This document shows, piece after piece, positions 27,788-36,704 of a stretch of 64,000 nt of DNA (position 1 is its first letter; each line of letters opens with the position of its first letter). The notes below the pieces were generated by a model. The model was not told the DNA's origin and searched no databases. It worked only from the letters and a program-made list of their open reading frames with translations. A program made the position numbers and the translations under genes. The DNA is from a virus: positions 1-64,000 of the IMG/VR virus record IMGVR_UViG_3300027320_000006. One strand, written 5' to 3'.

Positions 27788-27868
27788 AGTTGTCGCTGAT
27801 ATTTTATCGCACAAAACTTTTAAAGCAAGGTTTACTTTCTTTTAGTATTTTGTATATCAGCGACAACT
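27788..27868. promoter_or_regulatory. Inverted repeat framing the tRNA promoter
   Basis: AGTTGTCGCTGATAT (27788-27802) and its exact inverse (27854-27868), 51 bp apart. A promoter TTGCTT, 16 bp, TAAAAT (27801-27828) lies between the arms, and a TATAAT lies just beyond. Probably an operator pair or a large hairpin. Confidence 0.6.
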
Positions 27869-27880
27869 AATATTACCAGA

Positions 27881-28552
27881 CTAGGCTGTCTCTGTCAAGG
27901 GTTCCAATGAAGAAACTTTCCGGACAACAATACCATCGCCAGTTCCCTTGTATAGTTCGCCATCTTTCCTCATTTTGCCCAGAATGGCATATACACGACC
28001 ATACAACCTGCTATTACTACCACCCGTACGTTCTTCATGTGTGATAATATTGCCGTGTCGTTTTTCAAGTTGGGTCATAACAACCTTAATCTTGATAGCA
28101 CCTTTCTCTTCATTGTTGACAAGTTCAATGATAATATTTTTAATCATTTGTGTTGTTAGTTGAGACTGATATCGGACATACTTTTGGCGGGGCTTGGCTT
28201 CTGTAGTATCAGATGCTGGTTCTACGCTAGTAACGAAACCAATACTGCCGTTGAGATTTTCAATACCAGAATAGAGGGAAGTGATTGTAAGTTTATTTTC
28301 TTCAATCTGCTTGCTGATGGTCTGGATTTTGGTTTTGAATTCGCTATCAATATTCAACAGTTGCTTTTCGTAGTTCCGTTGAATAGTCTGCTTCTTCTTG
28401 TCTGCTTTGCTCTGGATTTTATCAAGACTACGTGAAAGATTTGTGTTAACACTAGCCAATGTGTTAATCTCAGTTACAGCCTTCTTCGTCGTGTCTTGGA
28501 CTTTTTTCTTATAGTCCACAAGAGCAGTCATTTCGCTCAAAATATTACTCAT
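27881..28552 (-). CDS. Coiled-coil protein with winged-helix-like C-terminus
   Basis: 223 residues from ATG 28552 (GGGAG site). Residues 1-90 are a long coiled coil (MSNILSEMTALVDYKKKVQD; ISKQIEENKLTITSL). The C-terminal ~100 residues (TQMIKNIIIELVNNEEKGAI, GSNSRLYGRVYAILGKMRKD) look like a winged helix, with RKDGELYKGTGDGIVVRK as the wing. Possible DNA-binding regulator. Confidence 0.72.
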   Translation of the reverse strand: MSNILSEMTALVDYKKKVQDTTKKAVTEINTLASVNTNLSRSLDKIQSKADKKKQTIQRNYEKQLLNIDSEFKTKIQTISKQIEENKLTITSLYSGIENLNGSIGFVTSVEPASDTTEAKPRQKYVRYQSQLTTQMIKNIIIELVNNEEKGAIKIKVVMTQLEKRHGNIITHEERTGGSNSRLYGRVYAILGKMRKDGELYKGTGDGIVVRKVSSLEPLTETA

Positions 28553-28682
28553 CTTTTTTTCTCCCAAAGTTCTCCGCCCAGATTGGTTGGATGTCCTATA
28601 GTATCAAATGCTACAGACAATGCAAGGACAATTAGCAGATATTTTGAGATATTCGTATTATTTTGTGCTGGTGGTTAGGTAA

Positions 28683-28722
28683 AGAAAAACCCCTATATTA
28701 AAAATAATATAAGGGTTTAGGA
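28683..28722 (-). terminator. Terminator of 28740-29696
   Basis: AAACCCTTATATT/AATATAGGGGTTT hairpin and T-run on the minus strand. Confidence 0.82.
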
Positions 28723-28739
28723 TGTAATACTATATTATT

Positions 28740-29696
28740 TTATTTAATCCAAACTTCAATAATATCTCCATTGGTTCCGCCTGTGATTCCAATAGAAAAT
28801 ATTCCTTTATATTTTGTAGTATCATTGATTGCGTATTGAGTTTTATTTGCTGTTGTTGCTGGTATATTTAAAGTCTTTGGTGAATCGTTAGTTCCATCTG
28901 ATTTGATTGGCACTAGGGTAACAACAACATCAGAAGCACCGATGAGAGACCCTGTTCTAACTTCCAGCAGAGTAGCAAGCATATTAGTAGTAGAGTAGTG
29001 GTTAACAGTAGAACCCCAGACACCTACGGATTTGGTATTAGAATATAATTTTACAATCAATTCTTCTGATTTAATTCTTCTATAGAAACTACGATAATTT
29101 TCTGTAAATGCTACTGATCTTTCTACGGATAAGGAATTATAATAATTTCTTACTGTTGCTGATTTATTAGCGTTAACATATGTATCTAATGCTGTTTGAT
29201 AAGATGCGTAAACAGAAGACAAAGTGCTGGACAATGCGTTTTCTGATGTTCTCATGCTCTGTGCTAATATTGTGCTACTATCAAAATCAGCATTAACAAT
29301 ATTATTATCAGCAATACAATCTGCTACTGTTAATCTATTTTCAGTTCCAAGCTTTAATCCGCTTCTTTTCTGTTGTAATACATAGGAGGAACCAGAACCA
29401 ATAATACCAGCAGAGGATAATAATGTGATTTGTGTATTTGTATTAATCACTGTTACATCATACCAAGTAGAAATTAAATCTGGGTTAGTACTACCGAATC
29501 CAATTCTAGCCCCTGATAAAAAGGGTGATACTTGCCATGTTGTTCCTGTTCCTGTTACTACTGTATTACTAACAGATACAGTTCCAATGATATAAGTAGA
29601 AGGAAGAGTATTAACCTCTGCCTGTAATGTCGCATCCGCATTACCTATATTTGTAGTGATTGATAATATTGTTGCCGGGTCATATACAAAAGCCAT
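28740..29696 (-). CDS. Structural-looking protein (fibre or decoration type)
   Basis: 318 residues starting MAFVYDPATILSITTNIGNA. Ser/Thr/Val/Gly-rich beta segments (GTVSVSNTVVTGTGTTWQV; VTVINTNTQITLLSSAGI) alternate with a helical part (SALSSTLSS...YASYQTALDTYVNANK). The C-terminus is beta-rich (FSIGITGGTNGDIIEVWIK). Composition resembles phage tail-fibre or head-decoration proteins, yet it lies among early-type genes. No family is recognised. Confidence 0.65.
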   Translation of the reverse strand: MAFVYDPATILSITTNIGNADATLQAEVNTLPSTYIIGTVSVSNTVVTGTGTTWQVSPFLSGARIGFGSTNPDLISTWYDVTVINTNTQITLLSSAGIIGSGSSYVLQQKRSGLKLGTENRLTVADCIADNNIVNADFDSSTILAQSMRTSENALSSTLSSVYASYQTALDTYVNANKSATVRNYYNSLSVERSVAFTENYRSFYRRIKSEELIVKLYSNTKSVGVWGSTVNHYSTTNMLATLLEVRTGSLIGASDVVVTLVPIKSDGTNDSPKTLNIPATTANKTQYAINDTTKYKGIFSIGITGGTNGDIIEVWIK

Positions 29697-29806
29697 ATGT
29701 AATCTCCAAAGAGTAATATTGTTATTTTTGGCTGTTGCTTAGGGAATAATCCTTTAAAAAAAATAAGGAGAGGGTATTAGCCTCTCCTTCTATTAGGTTT
29801 TTATTA

Positions 29807-30496
29807 TTAAGCTGTTATCGCTCTAGAGCCATTAAGCCCAACTCTATTACCTGCTCTATCGCCTTGAGCATAAGCACTACCGTTGATTCTACTGTTGCTC
29901 TCCTGCTGTTGTGTTACTCTAAACTTGCTTCTTATGTAGTCGTTGTTTTCAGCCTTAGAAAGCGTATATGGGTCTACTTTAATAAGAGCATTGGACTTTG
30001 ACTCTAAGATAATAGAATTCTTCTTTTCCATCAATCTTTGTCGTAGTCTATGAACCATGCCTAGTTTGAAACTGTTAGCATATGTCTTGCCTTCTTGTTT
30101 GGTAAGGGACAGGCTAGCCATATGACTTTTGCATTCAAATTCTACAACATTGGCTAAGTATGTAAACATCAAGATAGTTGCTTGTCTGTTCGTTTGCTTG
30201 CCGATAATATAATATACTCCAGTGCCAGATACTTTTAGGATGTGACAATAGTGAGCATCAGATACAGAGTTAAGCAATTCTGTTCGCCATGTAGAAAATC
30301 TCTTGCCGGTGAACTTTACTTCTTCGTGTTCTACAGATTCTTTTTTCTCTACGTTGATTTCTGTCATAGAGAGGTTATGTTTAGAGAGCATATCCATTGC
30401 CATTCTCAGGGCGGTGGATGCTTCGTTCTCATTAGGGGATGCTGAAAGGGCGAGTAGTTTCTTAATCTTCTCGATGATGTTTTGATTTGGTTCCAT
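29807..30496 (-). CDS. DUF2786 domain protein
   Basis: 229 residues from ATG 30496 (GTGGAGG site). The N-terminal IEKIKKLLALSASPNENEAS, then ALRMAMDMLSKHNLSM is the DUF2786 helical motif. A basic middle and a Ser/Asn/Gly-rich, probably disordered C-terminus (RINGSAYAQGDRAGNRVG) follow. DUF2786 proteins are common in phages and may bind nucleic acid; the role is unknown. Promoter 30513-30540. Confidence 0.82.
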   Translation of the reverse strand: MEPNQNIIEKIKKLLALSASPNENEASTALRMAMDMLSKHNLSMTEINVEKKESVEHEEVKFTGKRFSTWRTELLNSVSDAHYCHILKVSGTGVYYIIGKQTNRQATILMFTYLANVVEFECKSHMASLSLTKQEGKTYANSFKLGMVHRLRQRLMEKKNSIILESKSNALIKVDPYTLSKAENNDYIRSKFRVTQQQESNSRINGSAYAQGDRAGNRVGLNGSRAITA

Positions 30497-30512
30497 TATT
30501 TCCTCCACACAT

Positions 30513-30540
30513 ATATTATCACATATGCTACAGGTTGCAA
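30513..30540 (-). promoter_or_regulatory. Promoter of the DUF2786 gene
   Basis: TTGCAA, 16 bp ending TAGCATATGTGA-type, TAATAT. Confidence 0.78.
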
Positions 30541-30896
30541 GGGTCGAATGAGAAATCTATCATTTTAATTGGGAAGAATATATTTGGGTATGGGATTCGT
30601 AGAGCGTATCCTATTTTATTATTCCCAATCACATCACCATATTTAATTCCTATTGGGTTGGAATGGTATAGGGTGATTATATTTCTTTCATAGAACGGGA
30701 TGTCTGAATCGGTGAAGAGGCATAGTGATTCAATCCACAATCTCTTCGGGGATATGATGTCGTTCTCAGGGAAGGCTATATTACCTGACGCTACATGATA
30801 CAACTTGGATGTGTCTAGAACATAAGATTTTAAATATTCTATATCATCCTTGCGTTCTTCAAGGCTAGTATCATAGTTCTTGAGGTAGTGAATCAT
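30528..30896 (-). CDS. Unknown protein, probably leaderless
   Basis: 122 residues from ATG 30896 (MIHYLKNYDTSLEERKDD). An earlier ATG at 30911 overlaps the -10 (TACACT, 30902-30907) and is unlikely to be used. Aromatic, mixed alpha/beta (IPFYERNIITLYHSNPIGIK). The -35 (TTGCAG) lies in the loop of the rIIB terminator. Its stop codon lies in the next promoter. Confidence 0.68.
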   Translation of the reverse strand: MIHYLKNYDTSLEERKDDIEYLKSYVLDTSKLYHVASGNIAFPENDIISPKRLWIESLCLFTDSDIPFYERNIITLYHSNPIGIKYGDVIGNNKIGYALRIPYPNIFFPIKMIDFSFDPCNL

Positions 30897-30916
30897 AATG
30901 TAGTGTAACATGGAAA

Positions 30917-30942
30917 GAGGGAGACTGCAAGCAATCTCCCTC
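30917..30942 (-). terminator. rIIB terminator carrying the next -35 box
   Basis: GAGGGAGA/TCTCCCTC hairpin then TTTCC. The loop contains TTGCAG (30925-30930), the -35 of 30528-30896. Confidence 0.75.
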
Positions 30943-30950
30943 GAAATTCT

Positions 30951-32222
30951 TTATGCGTCTACTTTATATTGCAGAAGGATATCGAAAATATAATCTGAAT
31001 CGTCATAGATGGAATCAATATATTTTAATACTTCTCCCATTTGAACAGACTCGAAATCTTTGTATTCCTTTTCCAATGCGTTCTTCAGCTTAACATATTG
31101 TGCTTCATCAAGGTTCTTTAATGTAGCCTTCATATCAATATGAGATGATAGGTCTACAGTAATCTCCTCGTAAGAATCCTCATCCTCATCATCCTCGAAT
31201 TCCTCGGAGTCTTGTTCTTCCGGCTCGAATTCTTCAGGGTCTTGCTCCTCGAATTCTTCCATTAGTTCATCAAAGAGGTTTTCAGATATAGTATCTTTTA
31301 ATACACCCAGAGGCATTACATCTTCTGTCGGGGATATTTTTTTAATATCTTGTACTGCTTCATCTTCTCCCCATTTGTCAAGAAGATTAACAACATCGGA
31401 TACAGATATTACATCCATCATTAATGGTTTGTTTTCCCATTTCTGATTAACATAAGTATCATTGTCTGTTTCCAGATATGAATCCTGAATTTTATTTTCA
31501 TCCAAGGTTACATTATATTCTTGTGTAACCTTATATTTACAGGTACGCAATTTCTGGAAATTACAATCTGTTGGAATACTTACAACATCAGCAGGGTCGA
31601 TTTCCACGATGAGCAGATGACCGCCTTCAGGCATAAAGTCTTTGGCGTAATCAAATGTCCCTGCATGGAAGCCGTGGGAGCATCCTACGTCCTTGTTATC
31701 ATCGACCTTGTTACGAGGCATTTGAAGAGTATTACCAACCGTATTATTAAACGTTCCAGTATGACAATCGGTGTAATTTGCTCTCACTGCTTTGTAGGCT
31801 TGAATTGTGCCATTGGATGTAATGGGCAAATTCCTATGCTCTAAGAATGTATACAATTCATCCACTGCTCTTTTGCTAGGATTTAATTGTAGTCGGGTCA
31901 TGAACTTGAAAATCGGTGTACAGTCGATATTATTAGCCATGAGATTAATAATACGAGATGCGATAATGCCGTTTACCATTTCCCCATCGATTGTTACATT
32001 GCCGTCTTTAACAATAATATTCTCATATTGTGCGTAGAGGGAATTAAACTTAAGAGTAGGGTTGAGAACGAATTTCAGTTCCTCCCAATTCTTTTCGGAG
32101 AGAAACTTGATAGCATTACGAAAGTTTACGTTCTCCGCTGTAATGGTGTACTGTTCAGAATCAATGAACACGGTGAGGAATCCGGATGATGGGGCGGGAT
32201 TACAAGTGAATGAAGGTTCCAT
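30951..32222 (-). CDS. rIIB: rIIB-like protein
   Basis: 423 residues. Conserved rIIB-type blocks: RIINLMANNIDCTPIFKFMT, NPSKRAVDELYTFLE, LPITSNGTIQAYKAVRANY and CSHGFHAGTFDYAK. An acidic low-complexity tract follows near residues 325-355 (EEQDPEEFEPEEQDSEEF). In T4, rIIA and rIIB act at the membrane and counter exclusion by RexAB. The rIIA-like gene lies directly upstream, as in T4. The acidic insert is unusual. Confidence 0.85.
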   Translation of the reverse strand: MEPSFTCNPAPSSGFLTVFIDSEQYTITAENVNFRNAIKFLSEKNWEELKFVLNPTLKFNSLYAQYENIIVKDGNVTIDGEMVNGIIASRIINLMANNIDCTPIFKFMTRLQLNPSKRAVDELYTFLEHRNLPITSNGTIQAYKAVRANYTDCHTGTFNNTVGNTLQMPRNKVDDNKDVGCSHGFHAGTFDYAKDFMPEGGHLLIVEIDPADVVSIPTDCNFQKLRTCKYKVTQEYNVTLDENKIQDSYLETDNDTYVNQKWENKPLMMDVISVSDVVNLLDKWGEDEAVQDIKKISPTEDVMPLGVLKDTISENLFDELMEEFEEQDPEEFEPEEQDSEEFEDDEDEDSYEEITVDLSSHIDMKATLKNLDEAQYVKLKNALEKEYKDFESVQMGEVLKYIDSIYDDSDYIFDILLQYKVDA

Positions 32223-32242
32223 ACTAATTTCCTTTCAAGAAT

Positions 32243-32270
32243 AGTATATCATATGACAGGAGGGATGCAA
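32243..32270 (-). promoter_or_regulatory. Promoter of rIIB
   Basis: TTGCAT, 16 bp containing GTCATATGA, TATACT. The -35 lies in the rIIA terminator hairpin. Confidence 0.8.
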
Positions 32271-32281
32271 GCCCTCCTGTC
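32256..32281 (-). terminator. rIIA terminator hairpin
   Basis: ACAGGAGGG/CCCTCCTGT stem whose loop carries the rIIB -35 (TTGCAT). No good T-run follows, so termination may be partial. Confidence 0.6.
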
Positions 32282-32289
32282 ATCATTTG

Positions 32290-34290
32290 TTACATTTCCA
32301 TTATTTGATTATATATTGAAAATGGGCTTCTAATGTATTGGGAGATAATATTAATCTTTTCATCCTTCATTAGAACTTCTTGTTTTTCTTTAACAATGTA
32401 AGGTTCGTATGGAATATTATAATTAATATACGCTTTTATCATTTTAATATTATGAAGAGCATTTGCGCTTTTGTAATCATTATCAGCGAAATCAAGCAAT
32501 TCCATAATATATTTCAATTCAGGATTTGTGATACTAGTATTTGACGTTTTATATCTATGAATGGACTTGAATAAATCATCTACACGTTCTGCTTCTAAGA
32601 GTTTATTAATCTCCTGTTCATTATTATAATATAGTTCGTCTGCACTTTTCTTTAACGCTTCTGTAAGACTAAGCCAAGAATCACCTACAGATTTAATATG
32701 TTTTGGTTTAACACCGATGATATTTTTAATACCATATTGTTCTAAATCGTTAATAGTGCTGTTAGTGATATCAAATTTCAATCCGTTGCGTTCAGGGGAG
32801 AATCTGGAAATAACAACATAAATTCGCTGTTCATCCAAGTCTACTTCTTTCGCAACTTTCCAATGGTCGCTGTTAGTACTACCATATCTATTGAAAGAAT
32901 AATATTCTGCATCTGCCATTGCTACTCTCGGTGTTTTGGATTTGACCGATTGAACAGCAGGTAAGGTTTTGACATGAACTAGATTTGCTCCAATCATATC
33001 TGGACTATTAATAAATTCTTGCGCTTTTGCATCAGATGAGAAATATATTAATGTAGGCTTTTCACTATCACCTAGATGTTGGATTAATCTTTGTTTAATA
33101 GTATATTCTGGAGTACAAGGACTAGCAACATAATAGACTGTATTCGATTGGCAAATAATATATTTTTGAATTCTAGCCCGATTAGCAAGAGTACTATAAT
33201 ATACTTTTACTTTCGCTCCGTCTAATGAAAGATTATTATTTGTTATAGTATGAGCATTATATTTATAAGACGGAATTCCCATACTTGCAAACGAAACATC
33301 ATAATAGATTGATTTTGCTTCAAAGATACTACGGCATTTAGTAACCTTCTGCTGTATTACTTTTTGCACTTCCACGTTGATATTATTGATAGCGTTGATA
33401 ATCCATTTTTGGGTTTTATCATTTAATTCTAATGATTCCCTAGACGCTGAATTTGTAACATCACCAATTTCTGCTTTAAGATGAATAGTGTAACCGTTTT
33501 GGTCTAATATTTTTCTATCATCAGATTCTAGATTAATATTTTCAGTAGATACAGGATAAGCGATATTTCCCATATGAACGATAAGAGTCGGTTCACCATA
33601 GTGCTTTTTAACAATATACCAGTTATTGCCTTCTAGGGTTTTGAATGAAGACTTGAATGTGTTAATCTGCCGGACGATATTATCATTATTGAAGGTAGGA
33701 ATATTATCCCAATATCGGAAGAAGAAATAACATTTATCAGATAATATTTTAGCGTCTTGTGCTTTTATTGGGATTGTAATTTCTAATCCAGTTTCATCTG
33801 TTTCGGAAGATGAAACGAGCGATACTACACCTTTATTGGATTCATCGATAAAAGCATTGTATACATTTTTAATACCATTGTGATAAGAGGTAATAAGGAA
33901 TGTGCTAGTATATGCAAAAGCGGATTTACTACCCAGACCAAGCATACCTACTTGATTATTTGTATTTCGCTTTGTAGATTCGCCATAGGATGCAAAGACA
34001 TTTTTAATATCATCATCGGACAAACCAGTGCCATAATCACGAACTACAAACTTACCATCGCCCCAATAAGACGGTAGGCTAATGTTGATAGGCTTTGTAA
34101 TACCAGAAGCAACATGAGCATCTAAGGCATTCGTGCTGTATTCACGAATAATAGCCATTATCTTATCAGAATATAGTTGTCCCCTGAGAATTGAGAAAAT
34201 ATGCGCTGTATTCTCTTCTTTAATGGAGAAAAATGTCTCTACGCTATTGTTACTACGAATAATAACATTGTTGGTTGTTTCTGCTATCAT
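32290..34290 (-). CDS. rIIA: rIIA-like GHKL ATPase protein
   Basis: 666 residues. The N-terminal GHKL ATPase fold is clear: IMAIIREYSTNALDAHVASG (N box), FVVRDYGTGLSDDDI (DxGxG), YGESTKRNTNNQVGMLGLGS (G2, GLGSKSAF). This matches T4 rIIA. The long C-terminal region is helical and Lys/Asn-rich. It pairs with the rIIB-like gene downstream. Role in membrane/exclusion interplay is inferred from T4. Confidence 0.88.
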   Translation of the reverse strand: MIAETTNNVIIRSNNSVETFFSIKEENTAHIFSILRGQLYSDKIMAIIREYSTNALDAHVASGITKPINISLPSYWGDGKFVVRDYGTGLSDDDIKNVFASYGESTKRNTNNQVGMLGLGSKSAFAYTSTFLITSYHNGIKNVYNAFIDESNKGVVSLVSSSETDETGLEITIPIKAQDAKILSDKCYFFFRYWDNIPTFNNDNIVRQINTFKSSFKTLEGNNWYIVKKHYGEPTLIVHMGNIAYPVSTENINLESDDRKILDQNGYTIHLKAEIGDVTNSASRESLELNDKTQKWIINAINNINVEVQKVIQQKVTKCRSIFEAKSIYYDVSFASMGIPSYKYNAHTITNNNLSLDGAKVKVYYSTLANRARIQKYIICQSNTVYYVASPCTPEYTIKQRLIQHLGDSEKPTLIYFSSDAKAQEFINSPDMIGANLVHVKTLPAVQSVKSKTPRVAMADAEYYSFNRYGSTNSDHWKVAKEVDLDEQRIYVVISRFSPERNGLKFDITNSTINDLEQYGIKNIIGVKPKHIKSVGDSWLSLTEALKKSADELYYNNEQEINKLLEAERVDDLFKSIHRYKTSNTSITNPELKYIMELLDFADNDYKSANALHNIKMIKAYINYNIPYEPYIVKEKQEVLMKDEKINIISQYIRSPFSIYNQIMEM

Positions 34291-34309
34291 AATAAAATCC
34301 CTTCACACA

Positions 34310-34337
34310 TATATTACCACATATGCTACACATTGCA
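34310..34337 (-). promoter_or_regulatory. Promoter of rIIA
   Basis: TTGCAA, 16 bp with TAGCATATGTGG, TAATAT; near-copy of the DUF2786 promoter. Confidence 0.8.
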
Positions 34338-34383
34338 AGGTAGGGACAAAAAAAGAGAGACATATTATTGTCTCTCTTATAAT

Positions 34384-34746
34384 TTAAAAGTTATCTATAA
34401 ACTGGTCAACATCACCATAGTCTTCTACTATTTTATTTTTCCAATTATTGTATGTTTTAATACAGGCTTCTGCTAGCATATGTTCATCTACTTGTATTGC
34501 TTTTGCCAATTGTTTAATATGATTTGCGTTCATCGTTCCTCTTGATAAAATTGTTAGTAGATTATGATAAGATATAACGTAGCCATTCTGTGTAATAACA
34601 TCGCATACAGAAACGTTATTATAATTTAATTCACGAACTCTTTGGTTATAAATTAATCTTACTCTATTTAGTTTAGCATGAGTTCCGATTCTTTCAGGTT
34701 GTGGTTTAGCACCTTTTGAATTGTAAGTGATATAATTATTTCCCAT
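34384..34746 (-). CDS. Unknown protein, possible helix-turn-helix
   Basis: 120 residues starting MGNNYITYNSKGAKPQPERI. The middle (NGYVISYHNLLTILSRGTMN, then HIKQLAKAIQVDEHMLAEAC) has the spacing of an XRE-type helix-turn-helix. Overlaps 34736-34972 by 11 nt. A repressor role is possible. Confidence 0.68.
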   Translation of the reverse strand: MGNNYITYNSKGAKPQPERIGTHAKLNRVRLIYNQRVRELNYNNVSVCDVITQNGYVISYHNLLTILSRGTMNANHIKQLAKAIQVDEHMLAEACIKTYNNWKNKIVEDYGDVDQFIDNF

Positions 34747-34972
34747 AGATTCCTGTTTTCTGATTATATTCTATTGATTCAAGACCAATAGAGTTTAGTA
34801 TAGATTCATTAATAAAATGTTCTTTATTATTTGAATCTAATTTTACTACACCTAAGCATGGGAGATATAAATTCCCACATTCATCTTCTAACATAACATT
34901 CCCATTTTCGTCTTTATGAGGTTTTAGATTAGACTTCATAGTTCCAGCCACTAAGAATTTGTATTCTTGCAT
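34736..34972 (-). CDS. Unknown small protein
   Basis: 78 residues starting MQEYKFLVAGTMKSNLKPHK. Beta-rich with an LEDECGNLYLPCLGVVKL segment. Part of an overlapping operon (35714 to 34384). No family is recognised. Confidence 0.7.
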   Translation of the reverse strand: MQEYKFLVAGTMKSNLKPHKDENGNVMLEDECGNLYLPCLGVVKLDSNNKEHFINESILNSIGLESIEYNQKTGIYGK

Positions 34973-34978
34973 AGTGTA

Positions 34979-35515
34979 TCAAATTTCTGGATTTATTTCA
35001 ATATAGTTATTTGGTAATATTCTGGAGTATGTCATATCTAAGTTTAAATTATCATATTCGATAAAATTGAATAGATTAGATAAGTTGAATATTAATTTAT
35101 TATTCTTTATATTGCTGTTTGTTTTAGATAAATAATGTTTGTTAGGCATTTCTATTCTACAATAAGCGGTATATTCTTCTGTATCATCGTCTTTGTATCC
35201 CACACCAATAATAGCAACACCGTCTGCTTCTTTTTCAAATGCGGTTAACTGCATCATATTTACAGATAATTTTGTTGCTTCTGTGGATGACAAATCTAAA
35301 TCTGGTAATGCGAAGACAGATGATTCATTTCTATCGCCTAAACCTAATATTGCTTTATGTTCTTTTAACAAGAAGAAAGCAACAGTGGGGAATAAGCCTG
35401 ACCCGCCTATTGTATTTAAAATAGGAGAGACTGCCCATCCCCAAGGTTCATTATTTAATCTATCATATAATTCTTTTAATGTAATATCCACATTAGAAAT
35501 TCCAATATGTGTCAA
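34979..35515 (-). CDS. Unknown protein
   Basis: 178 residues starting MTHIGISNVDITLKELYDRL. Mixed alpha/beta; contains GGSGLFPTVAFFLLKEHKAI and VAIIGVGYKDDDTEEYTAYC. Overlaps the next upstream gene by 23 nt. No family is recognised. Confidence 0.72.
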   Translation of the reverse strand: MTHIGISNVDITLKELYDRLNNEPWGWAVSPILNTIGGSGLFPTVAFFLLKEHKAILGLGDRNESSVFALPDLDLSSTEATKLSVNMMQLTAFEKEADGVAIIGVGYKDDDTEEYTAYCRIEMPNKHYLSKTNSNIKNNKLIFNLSNLFNFIEYDNLNLDMTYSRILPNNYIEINPEI

Positions 35516-35714
35516 AATGGATTCTAGGAATTACAATATTAACATTCTCACCATCCACATTGCTATAAAGAGAACAGGAATCAAAAGTCATCCTATTTCG
35601 AATCATCATATGGAGATTATTATCTTTGTCTCTGAATGAAATAGATTGTGTCTGTAAACCTTCATTCTTATTTACGATATCAAAAGATTTTAACTGCGAG
35701 ATTACTTTATCCAT
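35493..35714 (-). CDS. Unknown small protein
   Basis: 73 residues starting MDKVISQLKSFDIVNKNEGL. Beta-rich, basic. Overlaps the UVDE gene by 8 nt and the following gene by 23 nt: translational coupling. Confidence 0.68.
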   Translation of the reverse strand: MDKVISQLKSFDIVNKNEGLQTQSISFRDKDNNLHMMIRNRMTFDSCSLYSNVDGENVNIVIPRIHFDTYWNF

Positions 35715-36603
35715 TGTTTTTCCTCAACATATCCAGTATAGCATAGTCTTTACTCTTAAGCTCTACATCAAACATTACATCTTCATCATAATGTGTAGGT
35801 AAATGCTCCGCCATATCCTTGTGCGCTCTTGTACCGTTCTTTCCTTCACTGTAATGGAATAAAGGCTGAACTGTCCAAGTAGAAAGAGCATCATAAAAAG
35901 CATCATAATAAGATGTTCCATGATTTAACATTTCGTGATGTAAATTATCAAATGTTACTGGAATACCGTGAGAAGAATAAAAATATTTCTTTAGATTAGC
36001 AACAGTCCAAGTATTACCTGTATCATTATTTTCTAATACAAGTCTATTCTTTACACTGTCAGATAACTTATTATAATTATCCATGAATGTTTTGGCTAAT
36101 GCATCTGCTTCGCCTTCTTTTCGTACATGGATATTAAGTGGATTATAATACGTTTGGGATAATTCTAATCTATCAAATATCTCCCCATGAAATTCCAAAT
36201 CAACAATAGAATGATTTACTTTCACAGGGTCATCAGAAGTAAGAGTAATATATTCTGATGGATGAGCAGAAACACGAATACCTGTTTCTTTAATAGTTCT
36301 TTTTAATTTATCTATCTCATACTTAATAAATCCATAGTTAGGCAAATCTTCTAAATTTAACATAACATCAGGATGCTTAATTACTGGACATAAATCAGAA
36401 GACAAACGATAACCTTTAATACCAGAAGAAGAACAATGCTTTACTATCTTCTCAGCAACAGAAAAATTATTACTTATTATAGAAGATAACTTTTCTAATG
36501 ATTCCTCTCTCGGTTTGGAAGAAAAAGATTTATATGTCATGGTGCGGAATTTATATCCCTGTTCAGCCAAGACATTAGATATACAACACAAGGAGAGGTT
36601 CAT
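35707..36603 (-). CDS. uvdE: UV-damage endonuclease (UVDE family)
   Basis: 298 residues; a TIM-barrel nuclease. UVDE hallmarks: LCCISNVLAEQGYKFRTMTY at the start, then YRLSSDLCPVIKHPD, IRVSAHPSEYITL (metal ligand His), NPLNIHVRKEGEAD, LVLENNDTG (Glu), PVTFDNLHHE and PLFHYSEGKNG. The enzyme nicks 5' of UV photoproducts to start repair. Phage copies are uncommon; it may repair phage DNA after UV exposure. First gene of an overlapping operon. Confidence 0.92.
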   Translation of the reverse strand: MNLSLCCISNVLAEQGYKFRTMTYKSFSSKPREESLEKLSSIISNNFSVAEKIVKHCSSSGIKGYRLSSDLCPVIKHPDVMLNLEDLPNYGFIKYEIDKLKRTIKETGIRVSAHPSEYITLTSDDPVKVNHSIVDLEFHGEIFDRLELSQTYYNPLNIHVRKEGEADALAKTFMDNYNKLSDSVKNRLVLENNDTGNTWTVANLKKYFYSSHGIPVTFDNLHHEMLNHGTSYYDAFYDALSTWTVQPLFHYSEGKNGTRAHKDMAEHLPTHYDEDVMFDVELKSKDYAILDMLRKNNG

Positions 36604-36614
36604 AAGGTATTATA

Positions 36615-36698
36615 TCACCGCAATCTAGATTTCAACCTAGTAATAACAAAAAGTATAACAATTGTTACAATAATATCAAATAAAATAATATACATCAT
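36615..36698 (-). CDS. Possible 27-residue membrane peptide
   Basis: MMYIILFDIIVTIVILFVIT followed by RLKSRLR: one hydrophobic helix and a basic tail. It fits neatly between two same-strand genes. Short, so uncertain. Confidence 0.4.
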   Translation of the reverse strand: MMYIILFDIIVTIVILFVITRLKSRLR

Positions 36699-36704
36699 TG
36701 TGAA

